Part shown: positions 53,701 to 63,745 of the stretch, one piece after another
Numbering within the stretch: the stretch's first letter is position 1
Layout of the letters: each line of letters starts with the position of its first letter
Source: Triplophysa rosa
Lineage: Eukaryota > Chordata > Actinopteri > Cypriniformes > Nemacheilidae
Assembly (NCBI RefSeq): GCF_024868665.1
Contig: NC_079914.1
Span: 1,336,980 to 1,400,979, forward strand
Length of the DNA stretch: 64,000 nucleotides
Direction: 5' to 3'
Translations under genes and position numbers: made by a program
The notes under the pieces: generated by a model
What the model was told of the DNA's origin: nothing
What the model saw: the letters and a program-made list of their open reading frames with translations, nothing else
The model's database searches: none

Positions 53701-53721
53701 CACTGGAATATATAAGATCGC
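53701..53721 (+). promoter_or_regulatory. TATA-like segment, possible split promoter of the Ngaro element
   Basis: GGAATATATAAGATCGC between the hAT element and the gypsy LTR. If the two insertions are removed, CCAATCA motifs at 51817-51838, this TATA-like box and the gag leader at 59521 line up as one promoter region. Inference only. Confidence 0.35.
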
Positions 53722-54110
53722 TGTAGCGCGTTCGCTATATTGAGGAAGGAAGAGGACGAGGTTGGTGGGACTGACACGAGCTTTTATTGCTTCGCCACAC
53801 GAGAAAACAAAAAGTCCATTCATACAACACATAAATCCACAGCTTTTCCTTCAGCCTGCCTTGAGACGATAATAATCCAGCAAAGTCCTTCGTTCTTTCC
53901 TGCGAAGTTCCGTGACCGTGGCAGCCCGTGTGCAGTCCTTCTCTCTCTCCCCGTTGAGCGTCTCCTGGGTCTTTATATATTGTCTCCCCACGCCCTTACT
54001 GGAATGAGACACAGGTGTTGGTTGTTTGTATTTACTCCACTCACTTACCGCTCGTCTCCCGGCTCTCTCTCCTGCCGCAGACCTCGCTAAACCACGCCCC
54101 CCTCACCACA
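53722..54110 (-). repeat. Gmr1-type 3' LTR, copy B
   Basis: 389 bp; on the minus strand TGTGGTGAGG...CGCGCTACA. The polypurine tract GGTGGGGGTA lies at 54111-54120 (complement). Confidence 0.9.
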
Positions 54111-55806
54111 TACCCCCACCGCCCGCCTCAGGCCGGGGAGCCGTCCGGCCTGCAGTCCCCCCCCCCCATTTCTGGAGAGGAAGTCGGCTACAACCATTTG
54201 GGCACCCGGCCTGTGGACCACCTGGAACTTAAAAGGCTGTAGCGCAAGATACCAACGGGTGATCCTGGCGTTGGTATCTTTCATGCGGTGGAGCCACTGC
54301 AGGGGAGCGTGGTCCGAACAGAGGATGAATTCCCGGCCCAGGAGGTAGTATCTAAGGGTGAGAATGGCCCATCTGATGGCCAAACATTCTTTCTCGATGG
54401 TGCTGTACTTAGTCTCTCTCTTTGAGAGGTTGCGGCTAATGTACAGCACCGGCCGTTCCTCACCCCCCACCTCCTGTGCCAGGACGGCACCCAGCCCCCT
54501 GTCCGACACGTCAGTCTGCAACAAGAAAGGTAGAGAAAAGTCAGGAGAGTGTAAGAGCGGCCCGCCACACAGGGCAGCCTTCACCAGATCTGGTGCCTCC
54601 TTTTTAGTAAGATCAGTCAGTGGGCTAATGAGGTCCGAATAGTTGGGCACAAAACGTCTGTAATATCCCGCCAGCCCCAGGAACTGTCTTACCTCCTTTT
54701 TGGTCTTGGGACTCGGGCAGGTCGCAACGGCTGCGGTCTTATTAATTTGGGGCCGCACTTGTCCGTGTCCCAAGTGGAAGCCCAGATACCTAACCTCCAC
54801 CCGCCCAACCGCGCACTTCTTCGGGTTGGCCGTGAGACTGGCCGCCCTCAGCGCTCCCAGGACCGCCCTCAAGTGTTGGATATGCCGTATGGGGTCGGAG
54901 GATACGGTCCATGAGGCGCTGAAAGGTGGCCGGCGCTCCGAACAAACCGAACGGAAGTGTCACGAATTGGTGTAATCCGAACGGCGTGGTGAAGGCAGTT
55001 TTTTCCTTAGATAATGGCGATAGGGGGATCTGCCAGTACCATTTCGTTAAGTCCAATGTCGAATAAAAACGAGCCGTGCCTAGCCGGTCCAGTAATTCGT
55101 CGACCCGTGGCATTGGATAGGCATCGAATTTCGATACCGCGTTCACTTTGCGATAATCCACGCAGAACCTGACCGAGCCGTCCGTCTTGGGAACCAAAAC
55201 TATGGGGCTCGCCCAGTCACTGTTGGATTCTTCTATTACCCCCATCTCGAGCATTGCCGCTAATTCCGTCTGAACCACATTTTTCTTGTGCTCAGGTAAA
55301 CGATAGGGCCGGCTACGAACCACTACGCCGGGCACCGTCTTGATATGGTGCTGGATGAGTTTCGTGCGTCCCCGTAGGGGCAAGAACACGTCTGCGAATT
55401 CCGCCTGCAACCTGGCTATGTCCGTGAGCTGGGAGGGTGAGAGGTGATCTCCTCCCGGAGCCAGAGCGAGTGATTGTGGTTTTATATTCGCTTCAGGTCC
55501 CAGATCATCCTCTCCACTAATTACCGTCGCCAGCATCACGGGTTCCACCTCCTGCCATTTTTTAAGGAGATTGAGGTGGTAAATTTGACGTGCCCCGCTC
55601 CTATCTGACCGCACTACTTCATAATCAAGATCTCCCACTTGCCGTGTGACCTTAAACGGCCCTTGCCACTTCACTAGTAATTTGGAACTCGAGGTGGGGA
55701 GTAATACAAGCACTTTTTCTCCCGGTGAAAATTTCCTGAGGTTGGTTCCCCTGTTATACAGCCAGCTCTGTTTATCCTGGGCCTGTAACAAATTCTCCAT
55801 AGATAG
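54087..55806 (-). pseudogene. Gypsy RT and RNase H, copy B, active site deleted
   Basis: From 55800 the minus strand encodes an integrase C-terminal segment (LYNRGTNLRKFSPGEKVLVL, WQGPFKVTRQVGDLDYEV), then a linker with FADVFLPLRGRTKLIQHHI, then RT (MGVIEESNSDWASPIVLVPK, RFYSTLDLTKWYWQIPL, LPFGLFGAPATFQRLMD). After LMDRILRPHTAY, 56 bp present in copy A are missing, removing YLDD and shifting the frame. RT end and RNase H (from 54872) continue in the new frame to LSRNGG. A second, in-frame 39-bp deletion lies in the RT-RNase H linker. Confidence 0.85.
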
Positions 55807-56585
55807 TGTTGTGGAAAAATTTCAGTCTTGTAGTTCAAAAAATCTCTCAGAGAAGGTCCGGATGTTGAGGAGTTAACTTTATTTGCTCGAGCCAAACAAA
55901 GTGAGATGTTCAAAGTCATCTAAAAACCAAGTGTTTTCAGTCTACAGTTATAGTAAAACTTCTGAAAGGTGGTCCTTTCTAAAACCAATCAGGTATTTTC
56001 CCGTTATCTCTTATTTTTATTAACCAATTGTTAATTGTCTGCCACCAATGGTGGTACGCTGGTTATTACATCATTCTTAAAATAATTTGCATACAATGGT
56101 TACTACACGAGACCACCAAACAAGCCATGGTCTCCATACGAGACGGCGTGGCGTCCGTGCGTAATCATGGTTACTTGTAAACAGTGGAAAATCCCCAGGT
56201 TTTAGAGAGAACAGAACAGGCTTCAAACTCTAGGCCTCTAAAAACATCACTGGATTTTACCTTGTTACATTGTGCTCAAATGTGCTTTAAACATTGATAA
56301 AGTGAGAGTTAGTGCATGTATATGAACAATCATTGGTTACAGGTACAGATTGTGTCATTAAATCATCAATTCTTCTTCAAATAATCAAATTATCATCATA
56401 AACCTACTTATATGTAATTATTCTTATTGACTATGATTTCAGATCAACCCATCTATGTACTAATGTTCCTATGAATACTTCTCAATACTTTTTAGGTATT
56501 TTATCAAGTGCATTTATAACTGTGGTGAAAAACAGTGCTCAATACATGTAAAAAACATCTATATGTGCCCAGAAATTACACAATA
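55807..56585 (-). repeat. Solo LTR inserted between integrase and RT of copy B
   Basis: The 779-bp insert is flanked by ATAG (55803-55806 and 56586-56589). The left end reads TGTTGTGG. On the minus strand it runs from about TTGTGTAATTTCTGG to TTCCACAACA, with AATAAA at 55878-55883 (complement), so it is a minus-strand LTR. Removing it restores the frame across the junction. Exact terminal bases are uncertain by about 3 bp. Confidence 0.7.
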
Positions 56586-57438
56586 ATAGCCGCCCCAGTG
56601 TATGGAGTTTTGTTCTCAGGTCCAGGACATGTTGAATTTCGTTCTTGCTGTTGGAGGGTCCGTCCTCCCAAGTCTCTCTCAGGACGTCCAAAACCCCTCG
56701 GGGCTGGCGTCCAAAGAGAAGCTCGAAGGGGGAAAACCCCGTGGAGGCTTGCGGGACCTCTCGCACAGCGAATAAGAGGGGTTTGAACCATTTATCCCAA
56801 TTTTTGGCGTCCTCGTGTACGAACTTACGAATCATGGTTTTCAACGTGCGATTAAACCGTTCTACCAGCCCGTCTGTTTGAGGGTGAAAGACGCTGGTAC
56901 GGACCGATTTAATGCCCAATAATTCATAAAGTTCGTGTATCGTGCGTGACATGAACGTCGTGCCTTGATCCGTGAGGATCTCCCGGGGGATCCCCACGCG
57001 GGAGATGACGCGAAACAGTGCCTCCGCCACACTCTTAGTGGAAATGCTGTGGAGCGGCACTGCCTCGGGATATCGGGTTGCTTAATCCACCAAGACTAAT
57101 GCAAATCGATGTCCTCTCGCTGACCGCTCTAATGGCCCGATGAGGTCCATACCAATTCTATCGAAGGAGACCAGCATGAGCAGTAATGGGCGCAATGGCG
57201 CTTTTGGGGAGGCCGGAGGGTTTACCAGCTGACATTCACGGCACGAGGCGCACCACCTGCGTACGTTCTCGTGAATGCCCGGCCAAAAGAATCGGGCCAT
57301 GAGGCGATTTAGTGTCGTGTTTTGTCCTAAATGCCCCGCCATGGGATTACAATGTGCCGCCTGGAAAAGCATTTCCCGGCAGCCCCGTGGCACTAGTAAC
57401 TGGGTTGTATCTTCCTTTGTTTGAGCGTCTTGGGTCAC
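56586..57438 (-). pseudogene. Gypsy integrase, copy B
   Basis: The zinc-binding H2C2 domain (from 57438) has HCNPMAGHLGQNTTLNRL and CASCRECQ. The catalytic core follows: FDRIGMDLIGPL with the first Asp, a TAA stop at about 57080-57082 directly after LVLVD, then ILTDQGTTF with the second Asp and TDGLVERFNRTLK with the Glu. So the D,D,E set is present but split by one nonsense codon. The core ends at TLGRL where the solo LTR interrupts. Transcription order places this domain before RT. Confidence 0.85.
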
Positions 57439-58383
57439 TCAATACAACCGGTCTTTTATGATTGCAAAATACGGGTAGGAGCGCGGTTGGGCAGGTTGGA
57501 GAGGTTGACCGTCCACATAGCAGACCTGTTCAAAGGCGAACTTGAGAGATTCGTCCCGGGATTGTTCCAGGGGAAAGTCATCGCGTTCCGAGAGGATTCG
57601 CCCCTCGGATCCGCTCGCTTCCCCTGAAACAGCCTCTCCTGCCTGCACGAGCGCACCGCCTCCCGGTGCCTCTAGACCCCAAGCGACACCCGCACATAAG
57701 CACCCCAATAATTCCGCGAATGCAGGCCAATTAGTTCCCAAGATTAGCGAGTGTCGGAGGTGTGGGTTAACTGCTACCTCAACTCTATGCTTTTCTCCCC
57801 TGAATTGAATCATGACGGGGATTACAGGATATCTCACCACATCCCCGTGTACGCACCATACCCGAACCATGCGGCTTTTATCCAATGCCCCTTGCTGAAC
57901 CAGGCTTTGATGGATGGAGGTCTGGTTACAACCGGAATCCACCAGAGCCGGGTATGTACCCCCCCTTATACTCACAGGAATTTGGTACCATCCATTCTGA
58001 CCGGGGGCAGCATGCGGCGTGTCGGGAACCCGGATCATTGTCCCGACCTCCATCACTGGGCACCGATTGACAAAATGATCCGGGTCTCCACATCGCCAAC
58101 AGGCCGGCCCAGGCGTCGCCGCCATCCGGGTGGCAGGAAGTGGAGCACGTGAAGGGCGCGGAGAGAGGGTGGACCCATTGCCGTCCTGAAATCCCCGGGG
58201 CGGAGCGTGGTACCCGGTTGTGTAGTCCCCGGGCTGTGGGAACCGTCGTCGAGGCGGCACTCGTGGCGGACCGGGTGGATGGGACCTGGGTGCAGGGACA
58301 GGACGAGGAGAGAGATAGAGAAGAGGGGGAGAGAGGAACAGCCTCCGGAGAGGAGAGAGAGACAGCCGGGAGGGGTTCACCAA
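57439..58383 (-). pseudogene. Gypsy nucleocapsid knuckle and aspartic protease, copy B
   Basis: A minus-strand 314-codon frame with a CCHC knuckle CWRCGDPDHFVNRC, then a retropepsin-like region with YPALVDSGCNQTSIH (active site DSG) and HSLILGTNWPAF. It ends in a stop at the junction with the integrase frame. It overlaps the gag frame out of phase: the shift between gag and this frame lies at about 58300-58380 and may be a mutation or a native frameshift. Confidence 0.75.
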
Positions 58384-59092
58384 CCCCGGGGCACACCACC
58401 ATCTGGTCTTCCGCCAGGTGGATGGCTGAGTCCAGCGACGCCGGGCGGTGGCACTGGACCCACTCGGCCGTTTTCTTCGGAAGCCGAGCGATAAACTGCT
58501 CCAGCACCATGCGGTCGATGATGTCCTCGATGTTGCCTTTCCCAGCCAGCAGCCATTTGCGGCAGGAGTCCCGGAGCTGGTGGGCCATCACGAAGGGCCG
58601 GCCATTTTCGCCCAGACCCAGCGACCGGAATTGCTGACGATGCTCCTCCGGGCTACGGCCGACCCTCTGCAGGATGGCCCTCTTCAGGTCGTTGAAGACC
58701 AGGAGGTTCTGGACGGGCAGTGGCCGAGCCGCCAGTTGCGCTTCCCCTGACAGCAACGGCAGGAGTCGCCTCGCCCAATCCTCCGGGGGCCAGCCGCTAG
58801 TCTCCGCCGTCTTCTCGAAGAGGTCGAGGAACGCCTCTGGGTCATCCTCTGGCCCCATCTTCGACAGCGGTAAGAACGCGGCGGTCGTCGCGGGAGCTGA
58901 CGCCTCTGCCCGAACCCCCTGGTCCAACCAGCTCCGGAAGCTCTCGCGGTCCTCTCGCTGGGCCTGGAGGATAGTCTGGAAGCGGAGGTCGTGGTCACTC
59001 CGAAGGTCCAGCAGTGCCTGGTGTTGTTCGCAGTGGAGGACCGCGAGAGATGCGATGATGTCCGCAAACGGCGTGCCCGATGTTGCCTGCAT
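57926..59092 (-). pseudogene. Gypsy gag (capsid) with SCAN-like domain, copy B
   Basis: Starts at Met 59092, 44 bp after the LTR. Residues ~20-130 are helical (CEQHQALLDLRSDHDLRFQT) and lead into FLPLSKMGPEDDPEAFLDLF. Residues ~135-240 resemble the vertebrate SCAN domain/capsid C-terminal domain (SPEEHRQQFRSLGLGENGRP, LRDSCRKWLLAG, ARLPKKTAEWVQCHRPASL, AIHLAEDQM). After about residue 265 the frame leaves the conserved path and the reading continues in the protease frame. The homology fits published work deriving SCAN from Gmr1-like capsids. Confidence 0.8.
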
Positions 59093-59117
59093 GACGGCGG
59101 TGGCCCTCCTACTTCCT

Positions 59118-59135
59118 TCCCGGGTTTCGGCACCA
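59118..59135 (-). promoter_or_regulatory. Primer-binding site, complementary to tRNA-Phe 3' end
   Basis: On the plus strand TCCCGGGTTTCGGCACCA equals the 3' end of vertebrate tRNA-Phe including CCA. It lies one base inside the 5' LTR, where the minus-strand primer should bind. Confidence 0.85.
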
Positions 59136-59136
59136 G

Positions 59137-59520
59137 TGTAGCGGGTTCGCTATATTGAGGAAGGAAGAGGACGAGGTTGGTGGGACTGACACAAGCTTTT
59201 ATTGCTTCGCCACACGAGAAAACAAAAAGTCCATTCATACAACAAATAAATCCACAGCTTTTCCTTCAGTCTGGCTTGAGACGATAATAATCCAGCAAAG
59301 TCCTTCGTTCTTTCCTGCGAGGTTCCGTGACCGTGGCAGCCCGTGTGCAGTCCTTCTCTCTCTCCCCGTTGAGCGTCTCCTGGGTCTTTATATATTGTCT
59401 CCCCGCGCCCTTACATGCCCACAGGTGTTGGTTGTTTGTATTTACTCCACTCACTTACCGCTCGTCTCCCGGCTCTCTCTCCTGCCACAGACCTCGCTAA
59501 ACCACGCCCCCCTCGCCACA
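59137..59520 (-). repeat. Gmr1-type 5' LTR, copy B
   Basis: 384 bp; about nine substitutions and one short replaced block relative to the 3' LTR. Confidence 0.9.
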
Positions 59521-59525
59521 ATCGC

Positions 59526-60832
59526 ACTTACCCTCTGTTTGCATTCACAGCAAAACAGCAGACTCAAAAGACGTCGCAGATAGCTAACCTCTTCTGTGAG
59601 TATACAGATTCTGACGAAGAAATTGTCCCCGTAGAGATACGCCCGTGAGGTGTATCTCTAGGATCCAATGCCGTGATTCTCCATCGGCACAGTGGTCGTC
59701 AGGAGACATCACCAGAACACTCGAGGCCGCAAGTATTCCAGCTAATCCAGGTCTTTCCAAAGATGATCTGCTCCTTTTGGCTTCCAACACGCTGGGTAAT
59801 CCTCCCGCTACCGCAGATGCTACTCCATCAACTTCAGCGCCATCAGCCCATCCAAAACAAGCCGGTAGGAAGCGGAACGAGAAATCCTCTTCACCTCGCC
59901 CAGCCAAAAGAAGCACGCAGACTACACGTATCCCCTCTCCTCCACACGCAACCAGCAGCGCAAACGATCAGCTAATTCAGGTCGTACAAAATCTCTCAGA
60001 TACAGTTAAAGGCCTCCAATCAAAAACACGACGCATCAATTCACCCTCGCCACTGCAGTCCCAGCGCACGCTTTCGGTAGGCGATTCGTCTCACCTGCAA
60101 CAGCCACAGTGTCCCCTCTCCTAATGAATAACATCATCCAAGGTAAGGACATTAATTTGGCTACACTTCTACTACCTTCGCCTGCAGCCAACAGGAAAAT
60201 GGTCGACTGCGGTGACGTGGCAGTCTTTCTAAAAACTTCTGATCTTAGACTGCAACGCAACCTGTCATTCGACGAATTCTTAATCGCTTTCAGCGTTTAC
60301 AGAGACATTCTGTGTCAAGTATTTCCAGACAGGAGGGAAGAACTAGATCTCTATCTCTATTTAGCAACAATGGCAGACTTCAATCAACGTTACGGGGGTA
60401 CACATATACCATAATTCCTTCTCAGCAAAATCTTCCTCCCTAATCGCTCTCTTTAACTCGAGAATAGACTGGTCCATCATAGACACAGAGCTGCTCGTCC
60501 GTCATTTTGGAGGCCAAATTACACTAACATGCACAATATGCAGCTCTCACGGACACTCTGCACATTTCTGCCCCAAAACAGCCGCTAGTCCAGTTTCGCC
60601 CTCTGTCCTTGGTGCTGGAAAAGTAAGACAGCGTTCAGACGCTAGGGTTTGCAATATTTTGGAATTTAACGGAACTTCTCTATGTAATAACTTTAACGAA
60701 TCTGTTTGTTCTTTTCTCCAATGCAAATTCGCCCACATTTGTAGCTTTTGCAAGGATCCACACCCGAAATCAGTCTGCACATGTCGATACAGGCCTGCAA
60801 TCCGAGAGAAGGCTGCCACTCGGAAAAAATTC
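59526..60832 (+). pseudogene. Ngaro gag with two Cys/His motifs
   Basis: Open pieces in several frames. The leader piece encodes TDSDEEIVPVEIRP. Next come a Ser/Pro-rich stretch (59645-60124), the piece from 60109 with VDCGDVAVFLKTSDLRL and DEFLIAFSVYRDILCQ, a CCHC-like CTICSSHGHSAHFC at about 60530-60575, and CKFAHICSFCKDPHPKSVC at about 60722-60780. The last motif type is frequent in Ngaro gag. Frameshifts separate the pieces. Confidence 0.65.
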
Positions 60833-60839
60833 TGATTAG

Positions 60840-62218
60840 TCACACATCTACACCTATTAACGTCCCAGTCCTCTCAAGCTACCTCTCTACACACCCCGAT
60901 CCATGCTTCGTTGATTGTTTAATTACCGGGCTATCTCAAGGATTTCGGGTCGGGATCACATCCCATCTCACAACCTCTTTCGTGGCAAAGAATTTGCAAT
61001 CTGCTCTATCTGAACCAGAAATAGTCTCAGCACTGTTAGAGAAAGAAGTCAATAAAGGCTATGTCATGGGCCCATTCGTTTCTCCTATTTATTCCCAGTT
61101 TCGCATCAACTCGCTCGGCGTCGCTACTCGAAAATATTCGTAAAAAACGCCTCATTTTCGACATGTCTTCTCCGCACTCTAGCACGACAGCAAGCGTCAA
61201 CAAATGCATTCCATCAGAACCATTCTCCCTGTATTACACCTCAGTCGATAACGCCATCCAGCTAATAAAGATAGCCGGCCAAGGAGCTTGGCTAGCCAAA
61301 GCCGACATTACGGACGCTTTCAAGAATATACCAATACACCCTGCAGACCGGCATCTTTTCGGAGTAAAATGGGAGTCAAAATTTTATTACACAGCGAAAC
61401 TCACGTTTGGTTGCAGAAGGAGCCCTCACATTTTCAATTGCCTCTCCGAAGCTCTGTGTTGGATCCTGCTGCATGTCTATAAACTGCCCTTCATCTTACA
61501 TTTACTCAACGATGTTTTGCTTATTGACTTCGCTAATTCCCAAACTTCCATTCTCGACACAGTCAAGCAGACCTTTTACGACGTCGGAGTTCCTCTGTCA
61601 AATGAGAAAACACAGGGCCCTTCTAAAGCGTTAGAATTTTTAGGTATACTACTTGATACAGATAAAATGAAAGCTTCGCTCCCAAGCCATGAGCTCCAAA
61701 GAATACGGTCCTTCACGGAAGAGTTTTCATCGCGCAGCGTAGCATATAAACAAGACATGCTTTCGCTGCTAGGGCATTTAAACTTTGCCATTAGCATAAT
61801 CCCACAAGGAAGATCATTCATCTCCCGTATGTTAACCCTGACCCATTCTGTACCTAATCTAAATGACTTGATTTTGCTAGATGAAGGAAGTCATTCTGAT
61901 CTCAGATTTTGGTCCTACCTGCTAAATAATTGGAACGGAATATCTTTCTTTTACGACGACGCTTCTGTATCGTCCCTAGATTTACAACTATTTACAGATG
62001 CTGCCCCCTCAATAGGCTTTGGAGGATTTTTTCAAGGCCAATGGTTCGCCAAAAAGTGGCCAAATGAATTCCCCAAACCGGCTTCAGGTTTCATTTCGTC
62101 CGCTCTTCACGAGATCTATCCTTTAGCGGTAGCGAGCGTCATCTGGGGTTCGGCGTGGTCTCGTAAATGCATCACGATGTTCTGCGATAATGAGGCGATG
62201 GTAGTCAGTCCTCCATAA
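60840..62218 (+). pseudogene. Ngaro reverse transcriptase and RNase H, active site mutated
   Basis: The N-terminal part (to about 61140) is in one frame: NVPVLSSYLSTHPDP, IVSALLEKEVNKGYVMGPFV. The rest (from 61061) is in another: KRLIFDMSSPHSS, AWLAKADITDAFKNIPIHP, FGCRRSPHIFN. Where Y[LI]DD is expected it has HLLNDVLLID, so Tyr and the first Asp are changed. RNase H follows (LFTDAAPSIGFGGFF, SALHEIYPLAV, MFCDNEA) and ends early. The remaining RNase H tail (HIPGHRNVIADALSR) continues in another frame to about 62300. Confidence 0.8.
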
Positions 62219-62308
62219 TTTTATCATCAAAGCTGTACATATTCCAGGCCACCGCAACGTCATAGCTGACGCACTGTCTCGTCTTCGTTTACAGGCTTTC
62301 AGACGGCT

Positions 62309-63332
62309 ATGCCCCTCAGCCAATCAGGACCCAATACCCTGCCCCACTCTAGAGGACATAACGTTAGATTAGACGATCTCCTAATATCGGTCAGACGCTA
62401 TATAGCTAAAGGCGTGGCTCCATCCACATTAAATGCCTATACCTCCGCCTGGTCTCAGTTCACCATGTTTTGTTTCTCTCTCCAAATTCCCCTATTTCCC
62501 ATCACGATTACGACAGTCTGCTCCTTCCTAGTCTACAACCATGAGAATCGTAATCTAAAAATCTGCTTTATCCGTAGATTGCTGGCAAGCATTCAATTCT
62601 ACGCCAGATATTTCAACCCCAATTATCCGAGTCTCTTCACCGTACCTTCCGTGCGCTTGTTGCTCAATGGTTTATCCAAATCATCTACCAATCCTCCAGA
62701 TAAACGTAAACCCATCACCCTATCTGTACTACACAGATTAATTACTTCCCTATGCAACGGTGTTTTCCCCTCATACGTCAATACCCTGCTAGAGGCTATG
62801 TTTCTCACAGCTTTTTACGGATTCATGCGCCCAGGGGAATTTACTTCAGACTCAAAAAATTACGATCATTTCACGAGGCCTTTCTCTTTCTGATATTCAG
62901 TTTTCCTCCAACGTCTTCTCACTCTTCCTCAAACACTCAAAAAATGACACACAAAGATCCGGCGTCACGATAACTCTCCCTAGAATCAACAACAGCTTCT
63001 GTCCGTTCACTTCAATGATGAACTATCTTAAAGTCCATCTCATAACACCTTACCACTCTCCTCTTTTCATTTTACCTAACCGCACTCCCGCCACCAAAGC
63101 CTGGTTCAGAACACAACTAGCCACTGTTTCAGAAACATGCAATCTATCGCACCTCCTCTATACCGGACACTCCTTTAGGATCAAAGCAGCCACGACAGCC
63201 GCTAAACGCGAAATTTCAACAGCAACAATAAAACTGCTGGGCAGATGGTCGTCATCTGCATTCGAGTCCTACATAAGACTGGACTCCAGAACCATCACGG
63301 AAGCTCAACAAGCTCTTTCAAGTCAAGACTAA
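62309..63332 (+). pseudogene. Ngaro tyrosine recombinase, frame-shifted
   Basis: The first piece (62309-62893) has the N-terminal SAM-like domain (LLISVRRYIAKGVAPSTLNA, YTSAWSQFTMFC) and the start of the catalytic domain with FYGFMRPGEF, which carries the first catalytic Arg. The second piece (63015-63332) has LLYTGHSFRIKAATTAA (His-x-x-Arg), then ATIKLLGRWSSSAFESYIR with Trp and the nucleophile Tyr. The Arg-His-Arg-Tyr set is therefore visible but split by a frame break between 62893 and 63015. Confidence 0.8.
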
Positions 63333-63387
63333 GGTATTTCATGTATTTACTGGTGGTGGTGTCTTGCTTCCCCCAACACTCGGCTCT

Positions 63388-63745
63388 ATGCCATGGCCTA
63401 TTGAGGCCTAGTCTTTATGTTGTGGCCTATCGGGGCATCGTCTATACGTTGTGGCCTATCGGGGCCTCGTCTTCACATTGTGTCCTATTGGGGCCTCGTC
63501 TCCATGTTGTGGCCTATCGGGGCCTCGTCTCTATGTTGTGGCCTATCGGGGCCTCGTCTCAATGTTGTGGCCTATCGGGGCCTCGTCTCTGTTGTGACCT
63601 ATTGAGGTCTCGTCTACATGTTGTGGCCTATCGAGGTCTCGTCTACACGTTGTGGCCTATCGAGGTCTCGTCTACACATTGTGGCCTATCGAGGCCTCGT
63701 CTCTATGTTGTGGCCTATCGAGGCCTTGTCTCTATGTCGTGGTCT
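63388..63745 (+). repeat. Minisatellite, ~30-bp unit, about 12 copies
   Basis: Units like TGTGGCCTATCGGGGCCTCG followed by TC and a variable 4-8 bases (TCTATACGT, TCTCTATGT). GGGG/GAGG variants group toward the left and right ends. It begins just after the recombinase stop, so it is the 3' terminal region of the Ngaro element or an expansion within it. Open frames through it are artefacts. Confidence 0.9.

Larger units (their letters stand above)
53722..59520 (-). mobile_element. Gmr1-type Ty3/gypsy retrotransposon, copy B, full length
   Basis: Complete element: 5' LTR 59137-59520, primer-binding site, gag, protease, integrase, RT, RNase H, polypurine tract, 3' LTR 53722-54110, and a perfect 5-bp duplication ATCGC (53717-53721 and 59521-59525). 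Integrase lies upstream of RT, the order that defines Gmr1-like gypsy elements. The LTRs are about 97% identical by eye, so the insertion is recent relative to the BEL element. Inactivated by a stop in integrase, a 56-bp RT deletion, a gag/protease frame break and a solo LTR insertion. Confidence 0.9.
59526..63740 (+). mobile_element. Ngaro-type (DIRS order) tyrosine-recombinase retrotransposon, decayed
   Basis: Plus-strand order gag with Cys/His motifs, RT, RNase H, tyrosine recombinase, then a minisatellite. There are no LTRs, and the recombinase replaces an integrase, as in Ngaro elements of zebrafish. The 5' end seems to begin left of the gypsy insertion. The split direct repeats of Ngaro could not be located in this window. 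Confidence 0.75.

Noticed and set aside
59118..59135. Fragment of a tRNA-Phe gene
   Set aside because: Only the last 18 nt match, exactly at the position of a primer-binding site next to the LTR.
63388..63745. CRISPR-like spaced repeat
   Set aside because: Units are tandem with no real unique spacers, in a vertebrate genome.
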